Part shown: positions 35,349-43,131 of the stretch, piece after piece
Layout of the letters: each line of letters starts with the position of its first letter
Position numbering within the stretch: position 1 is the stretch's first letter
Origin: Paenibacillus eucommiae
GTDB lineage: Bacteria; Bacillota; Bacilli; Paenibacillales; NBRC-103111
DNA length: 64,000 nucleotides
Assembly: GCF_017874215.1 (NCBI RefSeq)
Contig: NZ_JAGGLB010000038.1
Location: 1-64,000 of the forward strand
Direction: 5' to 3'
Translations under genes and position numbers: made by a program
Notes under the pieces: generated by a model
The model's database searches: none
Seen by the model: the letters and a program-made list of their open reading frames with translations, nothing else
What the model was told of the DNA's origin: nothing

Positions 35349-36041
35349 CTAAGAACGCTTGCTTCTAGCCTCATGCATCACTTCGGCCAGGCTTTTGCCT
35401 TCTTCCCTCAGATCGTCGATATAGACATCGGCCCTGATGATCCCTTTATGGAGAATGATGGCGCGGTCAATTATGTTCTCGATCTCATCAATCAGATGAG
35501 TTGTGATAAGCAGCGTCTCCGTGCCACTCAGACCAGACATCATCAGCTTCAGGGAGTCGCTTCGCGAGAATATATCCTTGCCTGCGAAAGGCTCATCCAG
35601 CAAGAGATAGTCTGCCTGTTTGGCTAATCCGGCGCTGATCTCCAGCTTGATCTTTTGGCCTTTGGAGAACGTTTTGATTTTGCTATCAGATGGCAGCTCG
35701 TACAGCTTCAGCAGCTTCTTGAAATACTCCTGGTCGAACCGGGGGTAAAATGACGCCAGAAATTGTGCATATTTCACAGGTGTCAGATCAGGCAAAAAGC
35801 TGCCCTCTTCCGTAATAAAAGCCATTCGCTCGTATTGCTCCTTGACGGGCCGGCCATCGATTGTAATCTCGCCATTCCGCAGCTCGCCTATACCCATGAT
35901 AGCCTTGAGCAAGGTCGTTTTACCACTGCCATTCTCCCCCAGCACACCTACAATTTCGCCCTTATTAATCGTCAAGCTGTTAATGAATAGAAAGGCATTG
36001 CTGGCCGGATAACGCTTATCCACATATTTAAGCTCGATCAT
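35349..36041 (-). CDS. ABC transporter ATP-binding protein (YtrB-like)
   Basis: A 230-residue ATPase. The Walker A motif is GENGSGKTTLL (about residue 35), the signature is FSKGQKIKLEIS (a variant of LSGGQ), Walker B is YLLLDEPFAGKD, and the switch His is in ITTHLID. AAGGAGG precedes the ATG. It is last in a four-gene operon (GntR regulator, permease, exported protein, ATPase) that resembles ytrABC operons, which respond to cell-wall antibiotics in Bacillus. The FSKGQ variant is common in this subfamily. Confidence 0.92.
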   Translation of the reverse strand: MIELKYVDKRYPASNAFLFINSLTINKGEIVGVLGENGSGKTTLLKAIMGIGELRNGEITIDGRPVKEQYERMAFITEEGSFLPDLTPVKYAQFLASFYPRFDQEYFKKLLKLYELPSDSKIKTFSKGQKIKLEISAGLAKQADYLLLDEPFAGKDIFSRSDSLKLMMSGLSGTETLLITTHLIDEIENIIDRAIILHKGIIRADVYIDDLREEGKSLAEVMHEARSKRS

Positions 36042-36065
36042 AGCTGTCCGTTCCTCCTTCCCTGT

Positions 36066-36140
36066 CTATCCGGGTCCTTCTCGGTCCTTCTCAGTCCTTC
36101 TCAGTCTTTCCTGGTCCTTCCGGGTCTTTCCGGTTTTCCC
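36066..36140. repeat. Tandem GGTCCTTCTC-type decamer repeat
   Basis: About seven imperfect 10-base units of the form GTCCTTCTCG/A between the exported-protein gene and the ATPase gene, on the transcribed operon. No terminator is visible here, so the repeat would be part of the mRNA. Confidence 0.7.
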
Positions 36141-36198
36141 CATCTTCCCCGTCTTTCCTCCAGGTCCACTTGCCGGGATCTATTGTCCGCATCCGGAT

Positions 36199-37506
36199 CT
36201 ATTCCACCGCGATATCCGCAAAGCGCCTGTAATCCAGTTGATCATACCCGAACCCGCCATGCGCTGGTGGAAGGTTAAGGGCCCTTATATTATCTTCATT
36301 CAGCTCGGTAACCAGCTCGCCTTTATAAATCAGCTCCGAGTGTTCGTAGGCATAGATGTACATATGCTTAGGACGCACGAGTTCGTAAAACAGACGGGAT
36401 GGCTCCGTTTCCCGATCCCGGAAGGTCTTAATCACATAGAGCTTGCCATTGCGGTAGCTCATGTGCGAAATACCGCTAAAGGTATCTTCTTCTCCGTCGT
36501 CGAAAACCGCATTTACCGTACTAGCAATCTTCACCCCATCAGAAAAATCAAGGCTTAGGATCGTCGTATGCAACCGCTCTGTTTCAGAAGAGGTACGCCT
36601 AAAGCTCAGCGTAAGTATATTTTGCTCATCATCGCGGTAAGCCTCATATCCCTCATAATAGCCCATTGAGACCGGAGTCCGCTGGCCCTCTTCCCCCCTT
36701 GCAGGCAAATGGACATCCGGCACAGAGGCTTCCCCAAGCAGTTGTCCGCTCTGGCTATCATAGCTCCTGATGAACAGCGTGTTATGTTCCACCGAAATCA
36801 GTGCCAGACGATCACTTACCGCCTCCAAACCAAGAACCTCCACACCCGCATGTTCTTCGGGCCTATTCGCGTCCAGATTGATGTCTACAATTTTGCGCGG
36901 CGCATACTCGGCTTGATCCACAGCGCTGCCAAATCCCCATTCATAGAACTTAAGCTCATAAATACCGCTTGAGCCCGTGAAATAAGCGGATACGGGAACC
37001 GTGAAGTATACTTTTTCCCCGATCTTGGCCAAGCCGTACTCTGGCGAATTCGCTAATATAATGCCATCCCGGCCTTCGGGGCTTCTAAACACAATGGGCG
37101 GCGTGACTTCGGAAGAACCGATTGGGATCGAGTAGTAACTCTTCTGTTTCCTGGATGTGATTGTATAAGAGGTGGTCGTGTTCTCAACGCTGTATTCCAT
37201 CCCTCCGCCCATCCGTTTGGGACCTCCAGGCACATAGCTGAAACTATTATTCCACTGCGGTTGGGCAAAAATTTCCGTACGGGTATCGACCCGCCCTTCT
37301 TCTAACCGAAACAGCGTACGATGATAGCCGTCAAACAGCTCCCCCTTAATCGCAACATCTTGAATCGCTTCCCGGCTGCCGAACCAGTCATGGAGCTCGA
37401 ATTCCACATTATCCTTCAACGCATAGGTCCGAACAGCCAGAACCAGTATTACCGCTATAGCCGCTGCCAGCGCGAGAAGAGCTGAGTGCTTCTTTATGAT
37501 GTGCAT
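36199..37506 (-). CDS. Exported or membrane-anchored protein of unknown function in the YtrA-type operon
   Basis: A 435-residue protein. Residues 7-28 (SALLALAAAIAVILVLAVRT) form one N-terminal membrane segment or uncleaved signal; the rest is extracellular, rich in beta strands and aromatic residues, without Cys. Repeated patterns (DGIILANSPEYGLAKIG, DRLALISVEHNTLFIRSYD, NILTLSFRRTSS, GKLYVIKTFRD) suggest a beta-propeller, which is inference. I do not recognise a named family. GGAGGAGG precedes the ATG. It lies between the permease and ATPase genes of one operon, so it may be an extracellular part or sensor of that transporter. Confidence 0.8.
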   Translation of the reverse strand: MHIIKKHSALLALAAAIAVILVLAVRTYALKDNVEFELHDWFGSREAIQDVAIKGELFDGYHRTLFRLEEGRVDTRTEIFAQPQWNNSFSYVPGGPKRMGGGMEYSVENTTTSYTITSRKQKSYYSIPIGSSEVTPPIVFRSPEGRDGIILANSPEYGLAKIGEKVYFTVPVSAYFTGSSGIYELKFYEWGFGSAVDQAEYAPRKIVDINLDANRPEEHAGVEVLGLEAVSDRLALISVEHNTLFIRSYDSQSGQLLGEASVPDVHLPARGEEGQRTPVSMGYYEGYEAYRDDEQNILTLSFRRTSSETERLHTTILSLDFSDGVKIASTVNAVFDDGEEDTFSGISHMSYRNGKLYVIKTFRDRETEPSRLFYELVRPKHMYIYAYEHSELIYKGELVTELNEDNIRALNLPPAHGGFGYDQLDYRRFADIAVE

Positions 37507-37532
37507 GTCTTCCTCCTCCTTCCCTGTGAATA

Positions 37533-38309
37533 TTACGCGACTGCGCCTCTTCTTAAAATATGCAGGCTATGCCAAATAAAAAATCCGCTAAGCGCAAAAA
37601 GTGCACTACTACTCATCCATAGACTACTAAGATCGCTGTAATGGATCTGTTCGTTCATGCGATAGCCAATCACTGCAATCATAATCCAGAGGGCGGCGAC
37701 AATAGCCGCAAATCCAAAGTACTTCCGGCTGCGCTCGCAAAGAGCCCCGTAATAGAAGCCTGTTGCAATAGTCGTAAACACGGCGAGCGACGATAATAGC
37801 CGGCTGAGGCTTAATGGCAGCAGCAGACGAAAAAATTCCGAACGAATCATCGCCAGAAAAAAGCCGTTATGCATGACGAATTGCCCTTCGCCATAGCTTC
37901 CGTACTTGGCTGCAGCAAGAGCATAGCCAATCCGTATGCTGATCAGCTGTGCAGCTAGCAGCATTAGCAGACATATCGCAAATACGATCAGCTTGCTGAA
38001 ATAAAACGCCTCCCGCTTCACTGGAAGCGTCAAATACGTATAGATGCTCTTACCGCCCCAATAATCGGCATACACGGTTTTCAGGAAAAATGCGCACACA
38101 ATCACCAGAAAAATCAGGAACAGAATCACACTGCCTGATGAAGCATAAAGATCCTCATAACGCTCGTTCACGGTATATTCACTGTAATTCTTCAATTGAT
38201 CTTGGACCATAATTAACGGCGTTATCATCGTGGCCGCACATAGAATCATAATGAGTCTTAACCATTTGGCAAACTCGATGTTGATCAGACGGTATAAGCC
38301 TTTCATCAT
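37533..38309 (-). CDS. ABC transporter permease (YtrC/D-like)
   Basis: A 258-residue membrane protein with about six hydrophobic segments (for example LIMILCAATMITPLIMV, SGSVILFLIFLVIVCAFFL, LIVFAICLLMLLAAQLISI, FAAIVAALWIMIAVIGY). The segment KSIYTYLTLPVKREAFYFSKL between the second and third is the coupling sequence typical of ABC-2-like permeases. It works with the ATPase at 35.3 kb. GAGGTGAT supports the ATG. Its own operator-like palindrome lies just upstream at 38325-38346, so it can be controlled separately from the regulator gene. Confidence 0.87.
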   Translation of the reverse strand: MMKGLYRLINIEFAKWLRLIMILCAATMITPLIMVQDQLKNYSEYTVNERYEDLYASSGSVILFLIFLVIVCAFFLKTVYADYWGGKSIYTYLTLPVKREAFYFSKLIVFAICLLMLLAAQLISIRIGYALAAAKYGSYGEGQFVMHNGFFLAMIRSEFFRLLLPLSLSRLLSSLAVFTTIATGFYYGALCERSRKYFGFAAIVAALWIMIAVIGYRMNEQIHYSDLSSLWMSSSALFALSGFFIWHSLHILRRGAVA

Positions 38310-38324
38310 TTCTTATCACCTCTA

Positions 38325-38346
38325 TTGTATTATGCACATAGTACAA
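38325..38346. promoter_or_regulatory. YtrA-type operator between regulator and permease genes
   Basis: TTGTATTATGCACATAGTACAA, a 22-base near-perfect palindrome in its outer arms (one T/C difference). The bases before and within it match the copy at 38758-38782 upstream of the regulator (TCTATTGTATTATG in both). Confidence 0.7.
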
Positions 38347-38361
38347 CTACTCCAAAAAAAA

Positions 38362-38733
38362 TTATTCCCAATGCTCACTGATCAGCTCGACAACCGTCTT
38401 GAATGACAAATGTATGTCTTTGGCTGAGTCGACGAATGATTTCACCAGCTCGCGGGTCAATTCTTCTTCAATTCTCCGCAAAATCATATCATCGACATAA
38501 ATGACGCTCCCCTGCGTACTGCTTGTGCGCACAAAGCCCTCATCTTCCATCAGCTTAAATGCTTTCTGTACCGTATTCGGATTAATGCTCATCTGGGCCG
38601 CAATCTCCCGCCTGGACGGCAGCTTATCGCCGGATTCCGCCCTGCGCAGCAGGATTTGCCGTTTCACATACAAGGCCAGTTGTATATAAACAGGATCCTT
38701 ATGATTGAGCTTTAGCTCATAGAAATTCAACAT
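38362..38733 (-). CDS. GntR family regulator, YtrA subfamily
   Basis: A 123-residue repressor, the short length typical of the YtrA group. The winged helix includes KLPSRREIAAQMSINPNTVQKAFKLMEDEGFV and TSSTQGSVIYV; only a short dimerising tail follows. AGGTG lies upstream of the ATG. It is the first gene of the ABC operon, and matching palindromes lie in front of it (38761-38782) and after it (38325-38346), so it probably represses itself and the transporter. Confidence 0.92.
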   Translation of the reverse strand: MLNFYELKLNHKDPVYIQLALYVKRQILLRRAESGDKLPSRREIAAQMSINPNTVQKAFKLMEDEGFVRTSSTQGSVIYVDDMILRRIEEELTRELVKSFVDSAKDIHLSFKTVVELISEHWE

Positions 38734-38760
38734 GCTTTATACACCTGCCTTAGGACTCTA

Positions 38761-38782
38761 TTGTATTATGTAGGTAATACAG
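38761..38782. promoter_or_regulatory. YtrA-type operator at the regulator's promoter
   Basis: The core GTATTA-N6-TAATAC (38763-38780) lies inside TTGTATTATGTAGGTAATACAG. Together with the six preceding bases it matches the site at 38325. Confidence 0.7.
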
Positions 38783-38864
38783 ACTTATTGTCAACTCCTA
38801 AGTTGCTTAAATGCGGTGCGATGTCAATTAAGTTTCGTACTGTATATCACAAAAATAACTGAGC

Positions 38865-38900
38865 ACCTCCATACACTAATGAGCGCAACTGAATGGAGGT
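38865..38900. terminator. Hairpin after the anti-sigma-like gene
   Basis: ACCTCCAT pairs with ATGGAGGT over a 20-base loop. The T-run is on the plus side, while the gene that ends nearby is on the minus strand, where the T-run comes only later (GTTATTTTTG). Termination of the sigma/anti-sigma operon is plausible but not clean. Confidence 0.4.
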
Positions 38901-38947
38901 TTTTCAGCTATTTTTAGGGCATGAAATCCATTTGAGTAACGATTAGA

Positions 38948-40108
38948 TTAATCCAATACAACGACTCTGCCAGTAATCACACCATTTTCGTCTCTGTGAA
39001 ATAGCAGCGCCTCGTAGATATCGTCCCCCCCGCTGATGGGGAGTCGTCTATCCGAAAAACCAATTTGCCCCTCCTCGAACAAGTCGTGGAGAGACATCGT
39101 TAGACTCCGATCGCCATAAGTATAAATGATATTTCCCGAAGCGTCATAGGTCACTTCTTTTATGGATGCGGAAAGGGTCTCACCGATCGTCTCGCCGTTA
39201 CGTATTTTGGCCCGTAAATCGTTAATCCAATTTACCCATTCTTCATCCTCTGCATCACTGGAGTCTTCATTACTTCTCGAATCTTGTGAAGACGATGGAT
39301 TCAACAGTGCCTCCAAATAAGCTTCTGCCTTGGCATGGTCGGCCTTTGCTGCGTCGAGAGGGAGATCAAACAGCAACGAGGCGCCGGGATAGTCTTCTCT
39401 AGCTCGGATTTCCCCCGTCTTTTCGTCAAATATAAACGCCTCGTTTCTATAAAACGTTGTGCCGCTGCTGATCGCCAAATACACCCCTCTGTCTGCAAAC
39501 ATTTCCACCTGGTCGCATTCAATGATTCTGTACAAGACACCATCTATAACGATCTCATTGTATCCGCCGTTCATCGTGACAATGTTAACTTGCCATGGCT
39601 TCTGGCCTTTGATCAACGGCGAAATGAAGAACGGATCCTTGCCATATTCAGGATCATCGGTATTCGGCATCGGCTTGCCATCCTGTCTGGTTATAGATAC
39701 AACTGCATATGCCCTGTCAGGATATATGTCCTCCGAAGAATGGCTAAATTCACTAAGACCTGCTCCCGAAACGAGACCATGCAGCGTAAAACGGTAGTCT
39801 CCAGAAACCATTGATTGATTGATCTGAATAGCATCTTTACTTTCAAACGCATCCGCTAACAGCTGATCTCCCAAATGCTCAGCGACCTGCTTGGGGCTGA
39901 ATAGCTGAGTCGCCGCATAAGCTGATATGGACAGTACTAGCAACAATACAGCGGCTAATAGTCCTGCGGATAATCTTTTCCTATATGTAGGCTTCATCTG
40001 ACTACGCTCCTTTAATTGATGTATTATACTCTGATTCAAATTTTCTTCGGGCTCTGCTGCGGAAGCCAAAGATTGTTTGAGCAATCGTTCCCAATCCGCG
40101 TCCTTCAT
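38948..40108 (-). CDS. Membrane anti-sigma-like protein (DUF4179-type)
   Basis: A 386-residue protein with a short cytoplasmic N-terminus (about 45 residues, able to bind a sigma factor), one membrane segment (LSAGLLAAVLLLVLSISAYA, about 46-65) and a large extracellular part containing SPKQVAEHLGDQLLADAFES. The layout matches the anti-sigma-type proteins coded after ECF sigma genes in Paenibacillus. A Ser/Asp/Glu-rich stretch (about residues 270-290) may be a flexible linker. Its ATG overlaps the sigma factor's stop by four bases and has GGAGG in front, so the two are made together. It likely holds the sigma factor until an external signal arrives. Confidence 0.8.
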   Translation of the reverse strand: MKDADWERLLKQSLASAAEPEENLNQSIIHQLKERSQMKPTYRKRLSAGLLAAVLLLVLSISAYAATQLFSPKQVAEHLGDQLLADAFESKDAIQINQSMVSGDYRFTLHGLVSGAGLSEFSHSSEDIYPDRAYAVVSITRQDGKPMPNTDDPEYGKDPFFISPLIKGQKPWQVNIVTMNGGYNEIVIDGVLYRIIECDQVEMFADRGVYLAISSGTTFYRNEAFIFDEKTGEIRAREDYPGASLLFDLPLDAAKADHAKAEAYLEALLNPSSSQDSRSNEDSSDAEDEEWVNWINDLRAKIRNGETIGETLSASIKEVTYDASGNIIYTYGDRSLTMSLHDLFEEGQIGFSDRRLPISGGDDIYEALLFHRDENGVITGRVVVLD

Positions 40109-40629
40109 GGGGAATCAACCTCCAATACTTTTCTCATTGTCTTGCGGGCTTTATGCAGCCTGCTCTTCACTGTTCCCGGTGGAATTCTCAGCGCCGAAGC
40201 AATCTCCTCAACGGTCATATCAGCTGTATAATACATGTAAAGGGGAAGCTTCAGCTTGTCGTCCAGCAGGTGAGCAGCGTCTTGAATCATGGTGCGAAGT
40301 TCAAGCGACAGCACTGCGTCTTCTGGCGTTGCTTCGCTTGCGAACGAACCGGACTTGTTTGCCTCTTCGTCAAGTTCAGCTGTGGGGGCAATTCTTTGTC
40401 TCCAAGCAAGCTTACGACGATGATTTTTGTGCAGCCTAATTGCAATCGATATGAGAAAAGCTTTGGGATTTCGGGACGCGTCCATCTTGAGTCGCAGTTC
40501 CACGGCTTTAAGAAAAGTTTCCTGATACAAATCGTCCGTATTCTCTTTGTTCCCCGTCAGCTTATAGCAAAAACCGTAAATCGACTTGCCATGCTGCTTT
40601 ACAAGCTCGATCAACTCATCAATATCCAA
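40105..40629 (-). CDS. ECF-type RNA polymerase sigma factor
   Basis: About 174 residues. Region 2 contains GFCYKLTGNKENTDDLYQETFLKAVE; AFLISIAIRLHKNHRRK follows; region 4 shows LPLYMYYTADMTVEEIASAL and PPGTVKSRLHKARKTMRK. The frame extends to an ATG at 40659 that has no ribosome binding site. The TTG at 40629 has GGAAGGAG six to seven bases in front and is the better start. It is cotranscribed with the anti-sigma-like gene. Compared with the ECF factor at 16.4 kb, this one has a proper partner. Confidence 0.92.
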   Translation of the reverse strand: MDIDELIELVKQHGKSIYGFCYKLTGNKENTDDLYQETFLKAVELRLKMDASRNPKAFLISIAIRLHKNHRRKLAWRQRIAPTAELDEEANKSGSFASEATPEDAVLSLELRTMIQDAAHLLDDKLKLPLYMYYTADMTVEEIASALRIPPGTVKSRLHKARKTMRKVLEVDSP

Positions 40630-40781
40630 ATCATTTCTCCTTCCTGAATGGCCATTCATCTATATATTGTCATAACCGAGGAATTGGTTCATCTGTTTGA
40701 CGCAAATCATGAGGGAAAGATCGCTTTGGAAACAACAACAGGTAGGCATAACAGGTGAGTCATAACAGGCTTTGCAAAAAG

Positions 40782-40810
40782 AAAAAAAAAACGCCCGGAA
40801 ATTCGGGCGC
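40782..40810 (-). terminator. Terminator of the beta-propeller protein gene
   Basis: On the minus strand, CGCCCG and CGGGCG form the stem, followed by ten T. It is about 118 bases after the gene's stop, with a dispersed repeat module between. Confidence 0.85.
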
Positions 40811-40829
40811 AGCATACCATCCACTATTT

Positions 40830-40925
40830 TTCAAAAAGGTAACGCCCAAGCGGACAACCAGCAGGTGTTTGTTTCCTGACCGAATGGGATAGTGATGACA
40901 ATAAACATTTGAGCTTCTTTTAAAG
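40830..40925 (+). repeat. Dispersed mosaic repeat, locus 8 (partial)
   Basis: CCCAAGCGGACAACCAGCAGG followed by TTTCCTGACCGAATGGGATAGTGATGACAA: the last two modules of the reference copy at 34.4-34.5 kb, in the same orientation. It lies between a gene's stop and its terminator, so it is transcribed from the minus strand. Confidence 0.7.
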
Positions 40926-40927
40926 CG

Positions 40928-42832
40928 CTAATCCATTTCGGCTGAACCGTGTACCGCAATGATATCCAATACGAATTTCCCGCTCTCGGCTTCAATCTGA
41001 ACACTATGCCGCCCTTGCGTAAGGCCGCCCACGGTATGGACTACGGCTGATGCTCTTGCTTCCGGTGCATATAAATTTGCGTGTCCCGACAACTCACCAT
41101 CCACATATACTTTTATCGTTCCGAATTCAGGAGCGGTTGGCGCATAAATATCAAATCCATCACCAATCACATTCCACTTGGCCTTGCACCTGCCTTGACC
41201 AACAAGCCCCTTATTCGATCGATACAGCTCAGATGCCGTAACTTCCCAATCGCCGATCCTTTGCCCCGCACCGAGCAAGGCATCAAAACCGTTGTAAAAC
41301 AATTCATAACGCCCCGCATGGCCCGTTACTTCGAACTTGCTGCAGTTCAGGTTGGACCATTCATGAGCAATAAGAGCCAGCGGCTTCGCGGCGGAAACCG
41401 CAATTTCTGCTTCTGCCACTTGGATGCCGCCAAGGAAAGCAATCACATTGCTTCCTTCCCTTCGCAGCTCAATCGAAGTGACCGGTTTGTCATAAGATCC
41501 AGCTGCATGAACAAATTCTACACCGTTAAAATCGACGGTAATAAGCTTAAAGCTTCCCTCGTCGCTAAGGCGCAGCGCTGAATAAGAGGAGATCGACTGC
41601 TGATGCGGCACTGCATCGCTTTTACTTTCGTTTGGACCTAGAATGCCACCGTAGTCAAAAGCAAAATCGACGGTTCCTTCCAATACAACATCCGCTTTCA
41701 GCGAAAAATGGACATATCCGGCAAGCACGGGCGATATTGCTTTCCCTTTATGCGCAGATAAGGTAAAACCATCGCTAAAGGGCTGCTCCCATGGGCGTGA
41801 AGCAACAAACAGCGTACCGTGATCATCCTCATTCTTGGATGGGTACATGACATTGAAAATACCGTTATGGACGAATCCATGGAAAGTCTGCCCCCATATG
41901 CCGTATTTTTCATCCAGCCTCGGACGGCTGTGCCAGGCATTCCCATCGAAGAGCAGGCTCCAAGCTTCTGGCTCGTGGGCTTCTTCAAGGCTGGCTGAGA
42001 AGACCGCCTGGTAATTTCTTGATGCGGCAACGGATGTGGCAGGAGCGTATACCGTATCCCCGACAGCGAAGCATGGATAGAACTCGACAGGCGCCGGATA
42101 ATACTCAGGCCGGTCGACTGACATCACGATGACCGGTCTCGACCAGGGACCTTCTGGTGACGGGGCCGTCATACAAGCAAGCCCCCAGGAGAAATATTCG
42201 CTGGAATCGCACAAGGCGAGTGTTATCCAGTCGTTTTTACGCTTTAACAAAGTGGAGGCGTATATCCGTTTGAATCTGCCCATGTCGCCGGCTAATTCAA
42301 CATTGCTAATGTGTGGAGCCGGGAGCCTAGTAAAGGGGCCGGCCGGAGTTTTGGCCCATGCGAGCGCAGCGCCGGAATCCGCGCCTGTCCCTAACGGATT
42401 AAACGCATTCGACCAATCTGAGTTGTTCGTGCACCAATCATAAGCCATCCAATAAGTATCCGATTGCTCATCATAAGTCACAACAGCATCAGGAACAATA
42501 TCAGAAGCCACGTCATGATGGTCAAAAGCAAATCCTTTCTCGAATACCGGTCCAAGGCACTCCCAGTTCACACCTTCATCGGCAGATTTATACACGATAC
42601 AATGTGCAGAGAATTCCTCAATCAACTTATACCCATAAGGATAGAGGCCAGCATAGTAGTACCACCCCCCATCCTTGGGATCCCGGAATAACGACCCGTT
42701 CACAGCCCATTCATAAGGCTTCTCCGACCGGTGCACACACTCGCCTACCCGCTCGAACGAATCAAAGGAAGGATCTCCAAGTACCGGGTGTCTTAGCCAA
42801 GCATTCATCCATCTCTTCTGCGCATAATCCAT
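40928..42832 (-). CDS. Predicted glycoside hydrolase-like beta-propeller protein with lectin-like C-terminal part
   Basis: A 634-residue protein without signal peptide or membrane segment, so cytoplasmic. Residues about 40-370 show the blade pattern of five-bladed GH43/GH32-type propellers: NGSLFRDPKDGGWYYYAGL, IVPDAVVTYDEQSDTYWMAYD, RIYASTLLKRKNDWITLAL and FYPCFAVGDTVYAP. Three carboxylates (DPKDG, PDAVV and E in the PVEFYP blade) could be catalytic, though I cannot prove the assignment. Residues about 380-500 and 500-634 look like beta-sandwich modules. It probably acts on a sugar taken up by the cell. GAGAGGAATG precedes the ATG. It is a single gene. Confidence 0.65.
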   Translation of the reverse strand: MDYAQKRWMNAWLRHPVLGDPSFDSFERVGECVHRSEKPYEWAVNGSLFRDPKDGGWYYYAGLYPYGYKLIEEFSAHCIVYKSADEGVNWECLGPVFEKGFAFDHHDVASDIVPDAVVTYDEQSDTYWMAYDWCTNNSDWSNAFNPLGTGADSGAALAWAKTPAGPFTRLPAPHISNVELAGDMGRFKRIYASTLLKRKNDWITLALCDSSEYFSWGLACMTAPSPEGPWSRPVIVMSVDRPEYYPAPVEFYPCFAVGDTVYAPATSVAASRNYQAVFSASLEEAHEPEAWSLLFDGNAWHSRPRLDEKYGIWGQTFHGFVHNGIFNVMYPSKNEDDHGTLFVASRPWEQPFSDGFTLSAHKGKAISPVLAGYVHFSLKADVVLEGTVDFAFDYGGILGPNESKSDAVPHQQSISSYSALRLSDEGSFKLITVDFNGVEFVHAAGSYDKPVTSIELRREGSNVIAFLGGIQVAEAEIAVSAAKPLALIAHEWSNLNCSKFEVTGHAGRYELFYNGFDALLGAGQRIGDWEVTASELYRSNKGLVGQGRCKAKWNVIGDGFDIYAPTAPEFGTIKVYVDGELSGHANLYAPEARASAVVHTVGGLTQGRHSVQIEAESGKFVLDIIAVHGSAEMD

Positions 42833-43010
42833 ATTTCACATTCCTCTCTATAGTAATAACCCTTCTATTGCTCATTAGCCTAAGTTTTTATCACACCGCC
42901 ATTATACTCCGCCACCACCGCAGTGTCCTCAGACAATCTTATCGTATGTCACCGATGATCTTATCTTTTTATCACCTCAGGCTTCCACCAAAAATGTTTT
43001 AATAAAACAT

Positions 43011-43047
43011 AAAAAAACCCGGTACTGATTTTATCATCAGCCGGGTG
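43011..43047 (-). terminator. Terminator of the AraC-siderophore sensor gene
   Basis: On the minus strand, ACCCGG with CCGGGT and an inner CTGAT/ATCAG stem, followed by seven T. It is about 85 bases after the sensor gene's stop. Confidence 0.85.
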
Positions 43048-43131
43048 GTTTCTAAGCTAAAGGTACTTTTGTCGCATTACCAAGGGGATCACTTTGTAAT
43101 CCTAAATTGAACAATCTTAGTCAAACTGTCC

